Part shown: one piece after another, positions 25,701-37,473 of the stretch
Numbering within the stretch: position 1 is the stretch's first letter
Layout: each line of letters starts with the position of its first letter
DNA from: Thelonectria olida
Lineage: Eukaryota > Ascomycota > Sordariomycetes > Hypocreales > Nectriaceae
Assembly (NCBI GenBank): GCA_020736575.1
Contig: JAGPYM010000004.1
Location: forward strand, 806,001 to 870,000
DNA: 64,000 nt
Reading direction: 5' to 3'
The notes under the pieces: model-generated
Told to the model about the DNA's origin: nothing
Seen by the model: the letters and a program-made list of their open reading frames with translations, nothing else
The model's database searches: none
Program-made: the position numbers and the translations under genes

Positions 25701-28700
25701 GTGGCGTGGATGAATGGCCTCAAGGTCTTCCAGATCAAGGTCCACGGCAAGTACTCTGCTGAAGACTTTGACGACGATCTTCGAGATGTCCTCCGCCGAT
25801 GCGGTTGCAAGGGAGAGAAGATCTGCTTCATCATGGACGAATCCAACGTTCTCGACTCGGGCTTCCTAGAGAGGATGAACACGCTGCTTGCAAACGCTGA
25901 GGTACCTGGTCTATTCGAAGGAGACGAGTATGCAGCCCTCATGACAGCTTGTAAAGAAGGTGCACAGCGACAAAACCTGCACCTTGACTCCCCCGAGGAG
26001 CTGTACAAGTGGTTCACGCAACAGATTGTTAAGAACCTCCACGTCGTCTTCACGATGAACCCGCCAGAGGATGGTCTTTCTTCCAAGGCAGCAACCAGTC
26101 CTGCCTTGTTCAATCGATGCGTGCTCAATTGGTTCGGAGACTGGTCTGACCAAGCGCTCTTCCAGGTTGGTCATGAGCTTACCCAGAAGATCGACTTGGA
26201 CAGGCCCAACTTCAACTGTCCCGATACTATCCCGGTTGCCTACCGCGGCCTCCAGTTGCCGCCCTCTCACCGGGAGACTATCGTCAACTCGATGGTGTAC
26301 ATCCATTACTCTCTTCAACGGTACAACGAGAAGCTGTTCAAGCAGCAAGGCAAGGTCACTTTCCTTACTCCTCGCCACTTCCTCGACTTTGTTGCCCAAT
26401 TTGTCAAGCTATACAATGAGAAGCGGGAAGATCTTGAGGAACAGCAGCGCCATCTTAACGTTGGCCTGGAGAAGCTCAGAGACACTGTCGACAAGGTTTC
26501 AGATCTCCGTAAGAGCCTCGCGGAGAAGAAGACTCAGCTAGAGCAGAAGGATGCGGAGGCGAACGAGAAGCTGCAGCGCATGGTCGCTGATCAGCGTGAG
26601 GCAGAGCAGAGGAAGAATACCTCATTGGAGATTCAGGCTTCATTGGAGAAACAGGAGACGGAAGTGGCATCGCGCAAGAAGGTTGTGTTGGAGGATCTCG
26701 CCAAGGCCGAGCCTGCTGTCGAAGAGGCCAAGGCCAGTGTCAGCAACATCAAGCGTCAGCACTTGACCGAGGTCAGGTCCATGGGTAACCCTCCTCAGGG
26801 TGTACGTCTCGCGCTTGATGCTGTCTGCACGCTGCTGGGCAACAAGATCCCCGACTGGAAGGCTGTGCAGGCGGTGGTACGAAAGGACGATTTCATTGCT
26901 CGCATCATCACGTTTGACAACGCGTCCAAGATGACCAAGCCTCTGAGGACCAAGATGCAGAACGAATTCCTCAACAATCCCGAGTTCACCTTTGAGAAGG
27001 TCAACCGCGCTTCCAAGGCCTGTGGTCCCCTAGTCCAATGGGTGACAGCCCAAGTCAACTATTCTGCCATCTTGGACCGTGTTGGACCCCTCAAGATCGA
27101 AGTCAATCAACTCGAGGAAGAGGCTCTTGAGACCAAGGCGAAGGCAAAGGCCATTGAAAACAACATTGCCCAGCTCGAGGCCAGCATCAACACATACAAG
27201 ACCGAATATGCTGCGCTCATCAGCGAGACGCAGGCCATCAAGTCGGAGATGTCCAAGGTGCAGTTCAAGGTCGACCGAAGTGTCAGGCTCTTGGACAGTC
27301 TGTCGTCTGAGCGAGTTCGTTGGGAGGGTGGAAGCAAGTCGTTCGAGACGCAAATCAGCACTCTTGTTGGAGATACGCTCGTGGGTGCCGCGTTCCTGGC
27401 CTACAGCGGTCTCTACGACCAGACATTCCGAAAGTCGATGATTGACGACTGGTTTCACCAACTTCACCTGTCTGGCGTCCAGTACAAGTCGCCCAACCCT
27501 GTCACCGAGTACCTTTCGACAGCAGACGAGCGATTGGGTTGGCAGGAGAATACGCTCCCCGTCGACGATCTCTGCACGGAGAATGCAATCATTCTCAAGC
27601 GCTTCACCCGATACCCGCTCATCATCGATCCGTCGGGACGAATCACGGAGTTCCTACAGAAGGAATGCAAGGACCGTCGCCTTACCGTTACGAGCTTCTT
27701 GGACGACACCTTCACCAAGCAACTGGAGAGCTCTCTCCGATTCGGAAACCCCATCCTCATCCAAGATGCCGAACACCTGGACCCTATTCTGAACCACGTG
27801 CTCAACAAAGAGTATCAAAAGACGGGTGGACGAACCCTCATTCAACTTGGAAAGCAGGAAATCGATTTCTCGCCTGCCTTCAAGCTCTACCTGTCAACTC
27901 GAGACCCTTCGGCTACTTTTGCTCCCGACATTTGCAGTCGAACCACGTTTGTCAACTTTACCGTCACTCAGAGCAGTCTCCAGACTCAGTCCCTTAACGA
28001 TGTTCTCAAGTCGGAGCGCCCTGACGTCGACGAGCGTCGTTCGAACCTCATCAAGTTGCAGGGAGAATTCAAGATCCATCTGCGCCAGCTCGAGAAGCGA
28101 CTTCTTCAGGCCCTCAACGAGTCTCGCGGCAACATCCTAGATGACGACAACGTTATCGAGACGCTCGAGACCCTGAAGACGGAGGCAGCCGAGATTTCCA
28201 CCAAGATGAGCAACACTGAGGGTGTCATGGCCGAGGTGGAAGAGATCACCCAGCAGTACAGCGTCATTGCCCGATCCTGCAGTGCCGTCTTCGCAGTCCT
28301 GGAGCAGCTTCACTACCTCAACCATTTCTACCAGTTCTCGCTGCAGTACTTCCTAGACATCTTCCAATCGGTGCTGCACGGCAACAGCAATCTTGCCAAC
28401 GAGACGAATCACAATGTGCGCCGTGACGTGATTGTCAAGGATCTCTTCGTCAACACCTTCAAGCGGACGGCCCTGGGTTTGCTGCAAAAGGATCGCATCA
28501 CCTTGGGCATGCTACTCGCACAAGCTTCTCCCTACAAGATGGACAAGTCCTTGATCGACGTTATTCTCGACAACCGCGTTGAAGGCAAGGACTTGTCCTC
28601 GAGCCCCGACGCCAGGGATGAGGTGTTTGTGCGGGCAAACAAGATCAGCGTTCTCAAGGAAAAGCTCGATGCTATTTCGACTGACGACTGGGACAAATTC

Positions 28701-29933
28701 TTCACCGAGGAGCTGGCCGAGAATGCGGTACCGCAGATCTGGGACGAGAATACCGAGCCTTGCGACCAGGCGCTTCTTTCTCTTCTGCTTGTCAAGCTCT
28801 TCCGCATGGACCGATTTGTCCCTGCAGCAGAGCGCTTCGTGGCCCAGGTCTTTGGATCCGGCATATTCGACATTGTAGAGGACTTGAAGGAGACGGTGAC
28901 TCAAGTGTCGGCCACGCTGCCAATTGCAATGGTGTCTAGCCCTGGATTCGATGCAAGCTACAAGGTGGACAGCTTGGTGGAGAGAATGCGCATCAGGTGC
29001 ACCAACATTGCCATGGGTTCCAACGAAGGTCTCGCCAGTGCCGACAAGGCTATCAGCAACGCCGCCCAAATGGGTACGTGGGTCTTGGTCAAGAACGTCC
29101 ACTTGGCTCCTACCTGGCTGCAAAGTCTGGAGAAGCGCATGGACTCTCTCAACCCTCATGCCGACTTCCGCATCTTCCTTTCTATGGAGTCCAGCCCCAA
29201 GATCCCCGTCAATCTTCTTAGAGCCTCACGCGTACTCATGTACGAGCAGCCTGCCGGTGTGAGGGCTAACATGAAGGATTCCATGTCGTCCCTGTCGACG
29301 AGGTGTACCAAGAGCCCCGTGGAGAGGACGAGGTTGTACCTGCTTCTGTCCTTCTTGCATGCCGTGGTACAGGAGAGATTGCGATATGCCCCGAACTTGG
29401 GCTGGAAGGGCTTCTGGGAGTTTAACGACAGCGATGTAAGCATACCCTGTTGGTGAAACCATGACCTGTCACATCATGCTAACATGTCACAGTACGAATG
29501 CTCGGCTTACATTGTTGATACCTGGATCGACGGTGTCGCAGGCAACCGAACCAACATTGCTCCCCAGAATATCCCTTGGGAGATGATGCGATATCTGGTG
29601 ACGGAGATGTACGGTGGCAAGATCGATGACGAGGGCGACTTCAAGCTCCTCTCCCAGCTTGTCTCGTCGTTCCTCACCCCGGCCGCGTACGAGGTCGACC
29701 ACAAGCTTGTGGACGGTCCCGATGGAGGCCTCGCCGTTCCCTCAGGCACCAGCCTGCAAGACTTTATGGCCTGGATTCACAAACTGCCAGAGCGCGAGCC
29801 ACCCACGTACCTTGGTCTGCCTGCAAACGCCGAGAAGTTGCTCCTCAGTGGCCTGGGTAACACCCTCATTGCCAACTTGCGCAAGGTGACGGATCTGTTG
29901 GATGAAGGAGAACAACTGGTGACGGAGGATTAG
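16796..29933 (+). CDS. nudA: Cytoplasmic dynein 1 heavy chain
   Basis: Exons are 16796-17084, 17137-29435 and 29493-29933, giving 4342 aa, the usual fungal length (nudA in Aspergillus, ro-1 in Neurospora). It is the motor subunit that carries nuclei, endosomes and spindle components toward microtubule minus ends. The N-terminal tail and linker fill about 1-1900. P-loops mark AAA1 (GPAGTGKT, 1939-1946, with CFDEFNR), AAA2 (GNSGSGKS, from 2232), AAA3 (GPPGSGKT, from 2597, with FCDEINLP) and AAA4 (GVSGSGKT, from 2939, with IMDESN). The antiparallel coiled-coil stalk with the microtubule-binding tip spans about 3195-3490. AAA5, AAA6 and the C-terminal domain follow. All four nucleotide sites look intact. 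The second intron splits the C-terminal domain at DSD|YECSAY. The middle exon is 12,299 bp without interruption. Confidence 0.98.
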
Positions 29934-30476
29934 ATGTGACAAATCGTCTTTTGACATGCACCAAAGGGGCATTTGAGATGCCGTCTTCTCTTCTTTTATT
30001 TGAGTTCTTGTACAAGAGCGAGCAGCGTTCTCTTTGGCTTTCGTCCTTGTCTTTACTAGATTGATACTTCCGGTGGTAAGAGGTAGTGGAGGATGGAAGA
30101 GTATCGCGCTGGACATGGCACTAGTTGATACCCCCTTGCGTTGAAGACTGTCTGACCGGCTTTCTTGCTCATTTGCATAATCTTTTTTTAATCGTTTGAA
30201 AGACAAGAATTGGAGTTGTTTGAAGCTGTGCTATTGAGAGTCACATAGATTTGACGTTAAATTGAGCTGGTTTCATGACTTGCTTTTTTATTGACCTCGA
30301 TAAATGAGAAGATATAGAAGAAGAAAAAAAAACACTAACAGGAAACTGTAGAGAGTGGTTGGTGTCCAAAGCACTGGCTGGACCCGAAAACTTCTTATTT
30401 AGAGAGAACACTCAAATTCCATAACCCTTGGCCGACCGTACCAGCATTTATCCAATTGTTGTAACCCTTTGCCTAA
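29934..30476. other. Convergent 3' flanks of dynein and Clr5 genes
   Basis: This 543-nt span separates two genes that run towards each other. It is AT-richer than the coding DNA and contains A/T runs (about 30182-30190 and 30325-30332) that fit 3' UTR and polyadenylation signals on either strand. No ORF or RNA gene is supported. Confidence 0.5.
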
Positions 30477-32193
30477 TCATTCAAACGTGTTTTCCATAAG
30501 AGGCATCGCATCGGGGTAGTCACAGTCAATATCCATAGACGAGGACGGTAGTGAGGTGTACTCCTTGGCTGGATAAGGCAAGGGTGAACTCAAGGTAGCA
30601 GAGATGTAACGGCGAATGGCTGGACAAACGACTGTCTCGAAAGCCACTTCGTCGTCCTCATGTCCGTCTGCGGTCCTATTCATCCAATCGAACCTTTCAT
30701 AGAACTTGTCCCAGAGATCCTTGTCCGGACACCCCAGCATGGCATCGGCCACCGGACGCGCTCGCTGAAGGATGTCGTTCCGGGAGCCCGGCTGACCGAC
30801 CACATCGCCAACCATCCAACACACGATGCCGAGCAGCTCCGAAGGGGGAATACCGAGAGCCGACTCACAAGGAACATACCAACGGGGTGGGCACTCATTT
30901 TGAACTAGCAATAGCATGTTGTGCCACAAGGTACAGTAGAGCTTGATGCAGTCATACCAACGGATTTGTCTTTGACCGGAACCAATAGAAGCAACCTCAT
31001 TGGGAATCTTGCAGTTAAGCGTTAACTGCCTTGCGCACCAGCTTATACAGTCGCGCAGGACGGAGCCGCCGCCATGCTCAACTGTACCGGTGATTGGCTG
31101 CTTAGAAAGGTATTGACGGGTCAGTTTTTCCCTCGAGAACGTTGGTGGTTGGTTATTTCTAGCGTAGAGGGCCTCTTCATAGATTTCTAGGCTGTGGCAG
31201 AGCAGGCGACGGGTCAATAGGTCAACAGCTGAGTAGCTATGGGGTATATCGCAGACAGTGGTATCGTCGATGAGGATGGTCTCCAAGATGTTACAGATTT
31301 GACGATTAACCGCAGCCCTGCCCGTAGTATCCTCTTCGTCCTTCAAGATGGCATCCAGTACAGAGAACATAAACGGTCGATCATACGTGCTCCCACTGAT
31401 GGCAGCTCGATGCCGCGAAAGAATCTCACGGGCCAGCTTTGCATTCTTGGGCCGATCAGCGGCGCGGCAGATGTACGTGACGAGTAAGTTTTTGGCGATG
31501 ATGGAGGACTCGGTGACGTTCGAAAAGTCGCTATTGAGGTCGTGATACAGGGCGAAGGCATTCTCGTCGTCGGACATGAAGGAACAAAAGTCGGCCATCA
31601 GTTTCTTTGCATCATCTTGCGGCCCCCATGCAAAGTAGATGTGAGGGAGCAGCGTGCCCGATGTTGACACGGCGTCTTCGGCATCAGTCTCATCCATGTA
31701 GCTAGCGTATCCCGAAGCCGTGGAGGTTTCAGATGCGTTGCTTGGGGCGCGAGCCGACGACCTTTTGCTAGGGACGTTGAGATATGGGTTCGGGCTGAAT
31801 GCGGCGGCGTTGAGATGATCCGTGGATAGAGACAAGAAGCCACCATGGGAAGCTTCATTCTGGGGCGATGGCAGTAGAGTCGAGTCTCGCTTCTCACCGT
31901 ACTTCTTCCATCCCCATTTCTCGTTTAAACGGTACCCGTATTGCCGTTTTCTATTAAGTTGAGATGAGTGAGTCGTGCGAATTATGTGTTTCGCAATAGA
32001 TGTGGACCTACGTAGGGGTGAACGCATACTTTTCTTTCATATGGCCCTGGATTTCGATAAGAGTGTGCGTCTTCCAAAGTTTGAACAGCTCAGGTTTGTG
32101 AGCTTCCCAAGCCTTGTCCGTAATGCGAGAAGAGCGTTGTCCCTTTTGGCCATGCTCAATGAACTTGCTGCCCGATGGTGTCGCGTTCTCCAT
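30477..32193 (-). CDS. Clr5 domain-containing protein
   Basis: Exons in reading order are 32193-32012 and 31950-30477, giving 551 aa. The 61-nt intron (GTAGGT...TTAATAG) joins FTPT to KRQYGYRLNEKWGW and completes a Clr5 domain at about 26-79 (DKAWEAHKPELFKLW ... KYAFTPTKRQYGYRL). Clr5 is an N-terminal helix-turn-helix-like domain found in many ascomycete proteins and first noted in fission yeast Clr5, linked to silencing. The remaining 470 residues have a Ser-rich stretch and a helical region without a motif I recognise. The ATG at 32193 was chosen because it has AAA before it; the longer open frame upstream starts only with TTG. A role as a nuclear regulator is inferred. It diverges from the orphan ORF at 32959. 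Confidence 0.85.
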
Positions 32194-32958
32194 TTTGACT
32201 GGGCACCATTCGATAAGCCGCAAAGAGCTGGATGTAGTTGGCGTCTAGTGTGTCAGGCCCAAAATGATCGAAGAAGTTGGTAAAGACAGAAGGAAAGCCG
32301 TACCAGAGCGATAGAGTCGGCAGGACGTCCTCCTTTTGAGCCTGCTTCAGCCGAGCGGGACCCAAGGGCTGCGCTGGCCGCTGCCATGGGAAAAGCCTGC
32401 CATGTTATAAGCAAAGAGCTGTCTGAATGGACGCCTCGTGAGGCAGCCCAACAATGTGTAGCTTTAATACAAAAGCGGGAATTGTGATTTCGCCGATGTC
32501 ATTTTGTCGAAGGACCATCCTCGAAGCCCATTGGCACATATTGAGTCACCAATGGGATTTCATCAGGCTGCGCAAGCCGCATATCCCACGGATTCCCACC
32601 CCCGGCAGACCACGAGCAGACCCCGGTATCCCTGAACGCTCTGTGAATTGGCATCTCGCGCGTAAGTCTTAGTCTCGCGCTGATGGGAATTTCCAAACGT
32701 GGTCTGCCAAAATGGCGTCAGGTTGAATTGGGTTGCAATTTGTTGTCGCCCAACCACATCCGTTATTTGCCGCAGTGCTTCGGAGTGTGTATATGTATCG
32801 CTATCGTTGTCGCCCAAATTACAATTGTCGGGAACCCTTCATCATCCGCGAGACATCTTAAAGCGTAACCAAAACCACATCGACGCCTTGTTGTCTGCCC
32901 TCCATCTTCTCTTCAGCTGCTTCTCCTTCATCATTGACACGACACCTTGCCTCACAAC
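32194..32958. other. Divergent intergenic region
   Basis: These 765 nt lie between two genes transcribed away from each other and should hold both promoters. A pyrimidine-rich run at about 32890-32935 leads straight into the plus-strand ORF at 32959 and looks like its leader. I see no other gene. Confidence 0.5.
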
Positions 32959-33444
32959 ATGAGCACTTACACCGAGTTGAGCGATTCTGATCTTTCTGAA
33001 ATCAGTCGAAAACATACATACTATGTCTCCAGAGACCAGGCTTTCATACCCGATGTATACGAGCGTTTCGATGAGAATGAACCATGCCGTGCTCGAAGCG
33101 CAGGTCCCCGCCTCGAAACCGGCGTGTTTGCAACGACTAGGAACAACCCTGAACCTCGACAATATGAATCTCGCAACATGCGACAACAAGCTGAAACCTT
33201 CAAGTTGAAAAGACTTCCGTGGTTAGTTGAAGAGAGAACGCAATGGCCCAAGACGAGACAAATGAACAGCCGATTGAGTGGGCGCAAGACTACCGGAGAC
33301 CAAACAGACAAAACGACGCTGACGAGGAAGGACAAACCGCTTCGGTCCAGCCAAGCGATAAGCGACTATAAACAGTCCAGCTTCGAGAATTGGAAGGTGG
33401 CAGGGGATAGACTCTTTGGTCGGCCATCGAAGAGTCGACAATAA
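32959..33444 (+). CDS. Hypothetical protein, 161 aa
   Basis: A single-exon ORF starting at an ATG with ACA ahead of it, preceded by a CT-rich leader. The protein is hydrophilic and strongly basic in its second half, with no signal peptide, membrane segment or motif I recognise. The first 20 residues are Ser/Asp-rich (STYTELSDSDLSEISRK). It could be a lineage-specific orphan, or a chance ORF in a promoter region. The start, leader and lack of any rival frame favour a gene, but the evidence is thin. Confidence 0.45.
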   Translation: MSTYTELSDSDLSEISRKHTYYVSRDQAFIPDVYERFDENEPCRARSAGPRLETGVFATTRNNPEPRQYESRNMRQQAETFKLKRLPWLVEERTQWPKTRQMNSRLSGRKTTGDQTDKTTLTRKDKPLRSSQAISDYKQSSFENWKVAGDRLFGRPSKSRQ

Positions 33445-34303
33445 CCAGAAAGCTGCGCACGACTGCGCATGGACTCGGAAGAACAGGAGGCCATGCAGCG
33501 GCAAGTGTAGTAGTGCAGTATGATTGCACGCATTATGAGACTTTGGGTAAATATTTGAGCATTTTAGGACCGGTTGCATCGGCCCGAGAGCCATGAGAGG
33601 CGTTGATGAAGAAATTGTTTAGATCAAGGTGAAAAGAGCAGGGCTCACTCAACTTGTATGAAGCGAAAATGAAGTATGACCTTGTATGAATAGACACGTG
33701 TTGGTTTGCGAGACAACAACGACACCTTCATTATTGCGCGTTATCGATGAATGTCAATGCCTATTAACGAAAGCCTCGTGGAAGGCTTTGGGCTCTGCAT
33801 TGCCCAATCTCGAGGGTGTCCTGACTCGGGTCCACACAAAGAAATCGGTTGGGTAATTCGGTTCGATGATGGCCTGGCATGTCTGGCATGAGGTGGTTGT
33901 GGGGGTGTACATGCAAGAGGAAGGGGGTCGGAGTGATTGTGCCTTGTGGGTTGGGAAGTAATTGTGAGGGCCTTGTTAAACATGCCCAAGGTGTTAGCAG
34001 AGACATGCTGCAGAGCAGCGGTAGCAGCGGGTGAGCAGGCGATCACGGTTGGATCGGAAGTGGATGAGGGTGTGGGAGAGGAGGGCGAAGTGAAACATGG
34101 CTCAGCTGCAGTCGTCTGCGCTTGGGCCTGCATGCACCGGAGGTTGTATTTGTGGTGTGAATGAGCCGCTTCCGGGCTTGCAGACATGCAAATGGGATGC
34201 CGGATGCCTGAATTCTCCAGTGCAGTTCAAGATGGAAGGAATGAAGTGGTGGAATCTCTTGTTGGTGAATTCGGAAGGGTAAGGTGGCGTCGATAATGGA
34301 GGA

Positions 34304-34343
34304 TTGGACGTTGGACGTTGGACGTTGGAAGTTGGAAGTTGGA
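34304..34343. repeat. TTGGACG/TTGGAAG short tandem repeat
   Basis: Three TTGGACG copies followed by two diverged TTGGAAG copies, read directly from the sequence. It is a small minisatellite in non-coding DNA. Confidence 0.75.
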
Positions 34344-35670
34344 GGACGGTTAGCGCTGGCATTGGCAGAAGGAACGACCCGACGCCTGCCGTCCGTGTCT
34401 TGGAAACCACTATACGCGAGCAAGTCGAGGAAGGTGCTGAAAGTTACTGCCTGGGCTGCCCGAGATGACCGACTGAGCTCCATGTCTGCCTGAGGTGATC
34501 ATTCATGGTCGTGCAGGAAAAGTCAACGTCGTCATTCTGGAGCAAGCACAGCCAATCGCCTTGTTCCTGCGACGCCCCTTCCCTGCAGCGGTCCAAATGC
34601 GGGCTTACGCATGCACCACGCGTTCTCCTCTTGGTAACTTGGGTCAATATTATTGTTTGAGTATTGATGAGTGCTTATTAGTGAGTCCGTTGTTCGAGGC
34701 AAGTGCTGATTCCCATCATGTTTGGGAGTTATTTATTCTGTTTGTTGCGTGTGAGCGCCCCCAGTGAGCACCCCATCAAGGTAAACTCCGCCTACCTCCT
34801 ACTTCGCACAATCCCTTGTAGCCACCTTGAAGACTGTACGAAGTATACCATGACCATAAATCAGGTAAGAAATCACAATTTGCATCGACTAACTGTTTCT
34901 CGTAAATATGTCACCGCTCTTCTCCCCATCCTGACCAAGGTTGGACATTCAAATACGGCCTAGAAAAGTGCCAGAAACCACCAAGCTGAGTGGAGACTTG
35001 TGACCAAGAAATTCCACACACTTTCACACACACCAACAACGTCGAGGTTTACAAGGCAAATGCCCATCCTCGACCCAAGTCATGGGCTCTAACTAAAATC
35101 CCCGGCCACTCGCCCACCACCCTCTCTCCCGCCCCCGCAAAAAGAGCGACAATCCCGTCCCCAAGCGTCTTGTCGGCAGCCTGGCACACACCATCAACGG
35201 GGTCATCTGGCGAGCTTGCACAACCGCAACCAACCACAGCCCCAACACGATGGGATCTCTGCCCGTGGTCCCAATTGGGTTTCACGCCGTAAACTCCCTG
35301 GTCTTGCAACCATGGCTCGCCTCCGTCAAGTCCTTCTGCCGCTAGGCACTCAGGCTAGTGTGTTGAGGGCGTCATGCGCAGCACCCATTCCACCTCGGCC
35401 TGTTTCTCCTGGCAGTATTGTACTTCGTCGCGTGGTGTGACATTGAGATCCAAGTTAATGAACGCAGCACTCGCACGTACATACGAAGCAAGTTCACACG
35501 CTCGGTACCTCTGTTCGCCGAATCCACCCCTCCCCTCCCCCTCTTTCGACTCTATCCTGTTTTCCCCATGTTGCCTGCCATCCATCCTTCCATCCATCCA
35601 ACTCTCGCTTGCCCCGCAGACTGTCACGACCTTTAAATACTTTCGCTACCCACTACCGCAAGCTTCCGCC

Positions 35671-35679
35671 ATGTTTTGA
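35671..35679 (+). promoter_or_regulatory. Minimal upstream ORF (M-F-stop)
   Basis: ATG-TTT-TGA at 35671, with GCC directly ahead of the ATG, 142 nt before the DUF1774 start. No other ATG lies between it and the main start. A two-codon uORF allows efficient reinitiation in general; its use here depends on the transcript start, which I cannot see. Confidence 0.4.
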
Positions 35680-35821
35680 CCTTGCATCTCTCTTCTTCAT
35701 AACGGCGCGCTTGGGAATCACAAATCAATCTTCCGGGTTCTGACATTAACAAACAGCAGCTTTGCATCACCCTCTCTCTCTACCTGCCAAGCTTGTACGG
35801 CTTCCAGCCTGAGCCTTCACC

Positions 35822-36905
35822 ATGGCGAACTTCAGCCAACGTACGTTCCCCTCGCGCTCCTGCAATACTCCCGCCTATGCTTGTGCTTCTGCTTCTATGC
35901 ATGGTCAATTCTGAATGGCCTTATGACTAACCACGGTCGCTTCTAGTCAACCCCTTCAGCAAGAGGGAGAATCATTCTTCTGGGGCCATCCTCACCTACA
36001 AGATTCTCACGCTCCTTACTTGGATCCTATCTGTCGTCGTCTCCGTCTACTACACCGTGAACGAGCCTCATAATGGCCACAAGATTCGCCAACGCATCTG
36101 GGACTTGAATGCATTGTATCGCACCGCCTTCACTCTGAATGCCACCATCACTTCCATCTACTGGTGAGTCTTCGGCCCAATTACTTCCAACCGTCCCAAT
36201 CAATATTAATGACTTGATCCCTCAGGATCTTCCTCTTCATCCTCCAGGCCGGTTACATCGGCCACCTCTTCTCGAGCAACACGGACATTGTCCATGCCGC
36301 CGCCAGCGTCGGAAGCCACTTCATCATCAACAATCTCTTCCACTTCGCCTTTGTCATTCTGTTTGTTCGATCTCATTTCCACTGGGCCGAGGTTATTCTC
36401 GTGCTCAACTTCTTCAATCTTTCGTCGCTCTACTTCCGCCACAACACGTATCCCCGTTTCATCCACACTCCTGTGGTTTCGGGCCCTCTGGCCTGGACCT
36501 TTGTTGCCATCTACTGGAATGGCGCTCTCATGATCCCCCACCCCGATCACCTGGTGCCCCGCATCTTCGGCAACATCTTCGTTTGGGCCATTCTTGTCTA
36601 CGGACTTTTCTTCATCTTCATCTACAAGGTAAGCGTCTCTGGGCAACGACTTGATTCCTGTAATGCTAACTCGATCTCAGGATTACACAATTGGCTTCTC
36701 CCTCAGCGTGCTCTCTGCCTCGCTCGGTGTCGCTCAGTTCACCCACCAGCTCATCGCCTTCCAGTGGATTTTTGCCTTCGTCATCATGGCTGTCCTCTTC
36801 ATCTTCACTTTGATTGTTGCCGTTCCAGCTTTCTCCGGAAGGGAATTTTCGTGGAGGCAACAGGAGCCCGCCGACCAGGAACGTGCCCCTCTCCTGTCCG
36901 AGTAA
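35822..36905 (+). CDS. DUF1774 family multi-pass membrane protein
   Basis: Exons are 35822-35840, 35947-36163, 36226-36628 and 36681-36905, giving 287 aa; the first exon codes only six full codons. ACC-ATG-G around the start is a good context. About eight hydrophobic helices are visible, beginning with the ILTYKILTLLTWILSVVVSV segment and ending with a segment at about 250-275. The order of conserved stretches (NPFSKRE, ATITSIYWIF, GSHFIINNLFHFAF, SGPLAWTFVAIYW) matches the fungal DUF1774 family, whose function is unknown. The tail is short, acidic and probably cytosolic, ending ERAPLLSE, which resembles a dileucine sorting motif. That feature hints at an endosomal or vacuolar membrane, but this is inference. 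Confidence 0.88.
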
Positions 36906-37473
36906 GGTGCCACGCTCCAATTCCTCCTGACCAATGGTCGTACCCCACGGCCATTCAAATTTGCAACCAAACTATCTCCATTCCTCACTTAATCCTCGAG
37001 GTGTCAGTGTAAGGCGTAATGGCTGAATCAGACGGGGGATCTGATCCCATGCTCCAGGATGTTAATATGGTCGACGAGCCGTTTTGCTATTTGGAATGTC
37101 GCCTGTTTGGCGTGGCGTCGATGGAATTCTAGCATGTTTTACGCTGTTTACGGTCGTTAGGTAAACTATAGTTAAGTCAATTGAAGCTGTCCTTGCTGCA
37201 TGGAATCGTAGGACCATTTGCTCCGTCTTGTGAAACCTCGTCTGTCGTCATTCATGACGTCGTAGCGGCTCGGGTGCAACTCCGCCAAAAACCCGGGGCC
37301 CGCTCAGTATCGATAAGTTGCCGCTGCCCACAGTCCACCACGCCAAACCTGAATGCGACTGGGCCAGGGCGATCATTTTGAGGACAATTTCCATGTTTGC
37401 TTTTCAGTCGAGGTGCGACTTTTGAAGCACGAGTAGCACCACCTGTCAAGTTGCGCGCTTGGAATAATAGGGA
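36906..37473. other. Intergenic region
   Basis: This holds the 3' flank of the DUF1774 gene and the promoter of the phosphopantetheinyl transferase gene. I see no additional ORF, repeat or RNA gene. Confidence 0.5.

Larger units (their letters stand above)
33445..35821. other. Intergenic region with minisatellite and DUF1774-gene leader
   Basis: No gene is supported. A minus-strand ORF at 33741-34187 is Pro/Ser/His-biased without other support. A short tandem repeat occupies 34304-34343. CT-rich DNA from about 35500 leads to the DUF1774 gene, and the minimal uORF at 35671 sits in that leader. Confidence 0.5.

Noticed and set aside
32156..32365. Possible extra upstream exon of the Clr5 gene
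   Set aside because: It would need another intron without clear signals; the ATG at 32193 in AAA context already gives a complete Clr5 domain.
33741..34187. 148-codon minus-strand ORF
   Set aside because: Biased Pro/Ser/His/Thr content, no motif or splice partner, and a tandem repeat nearby; insufficient support.
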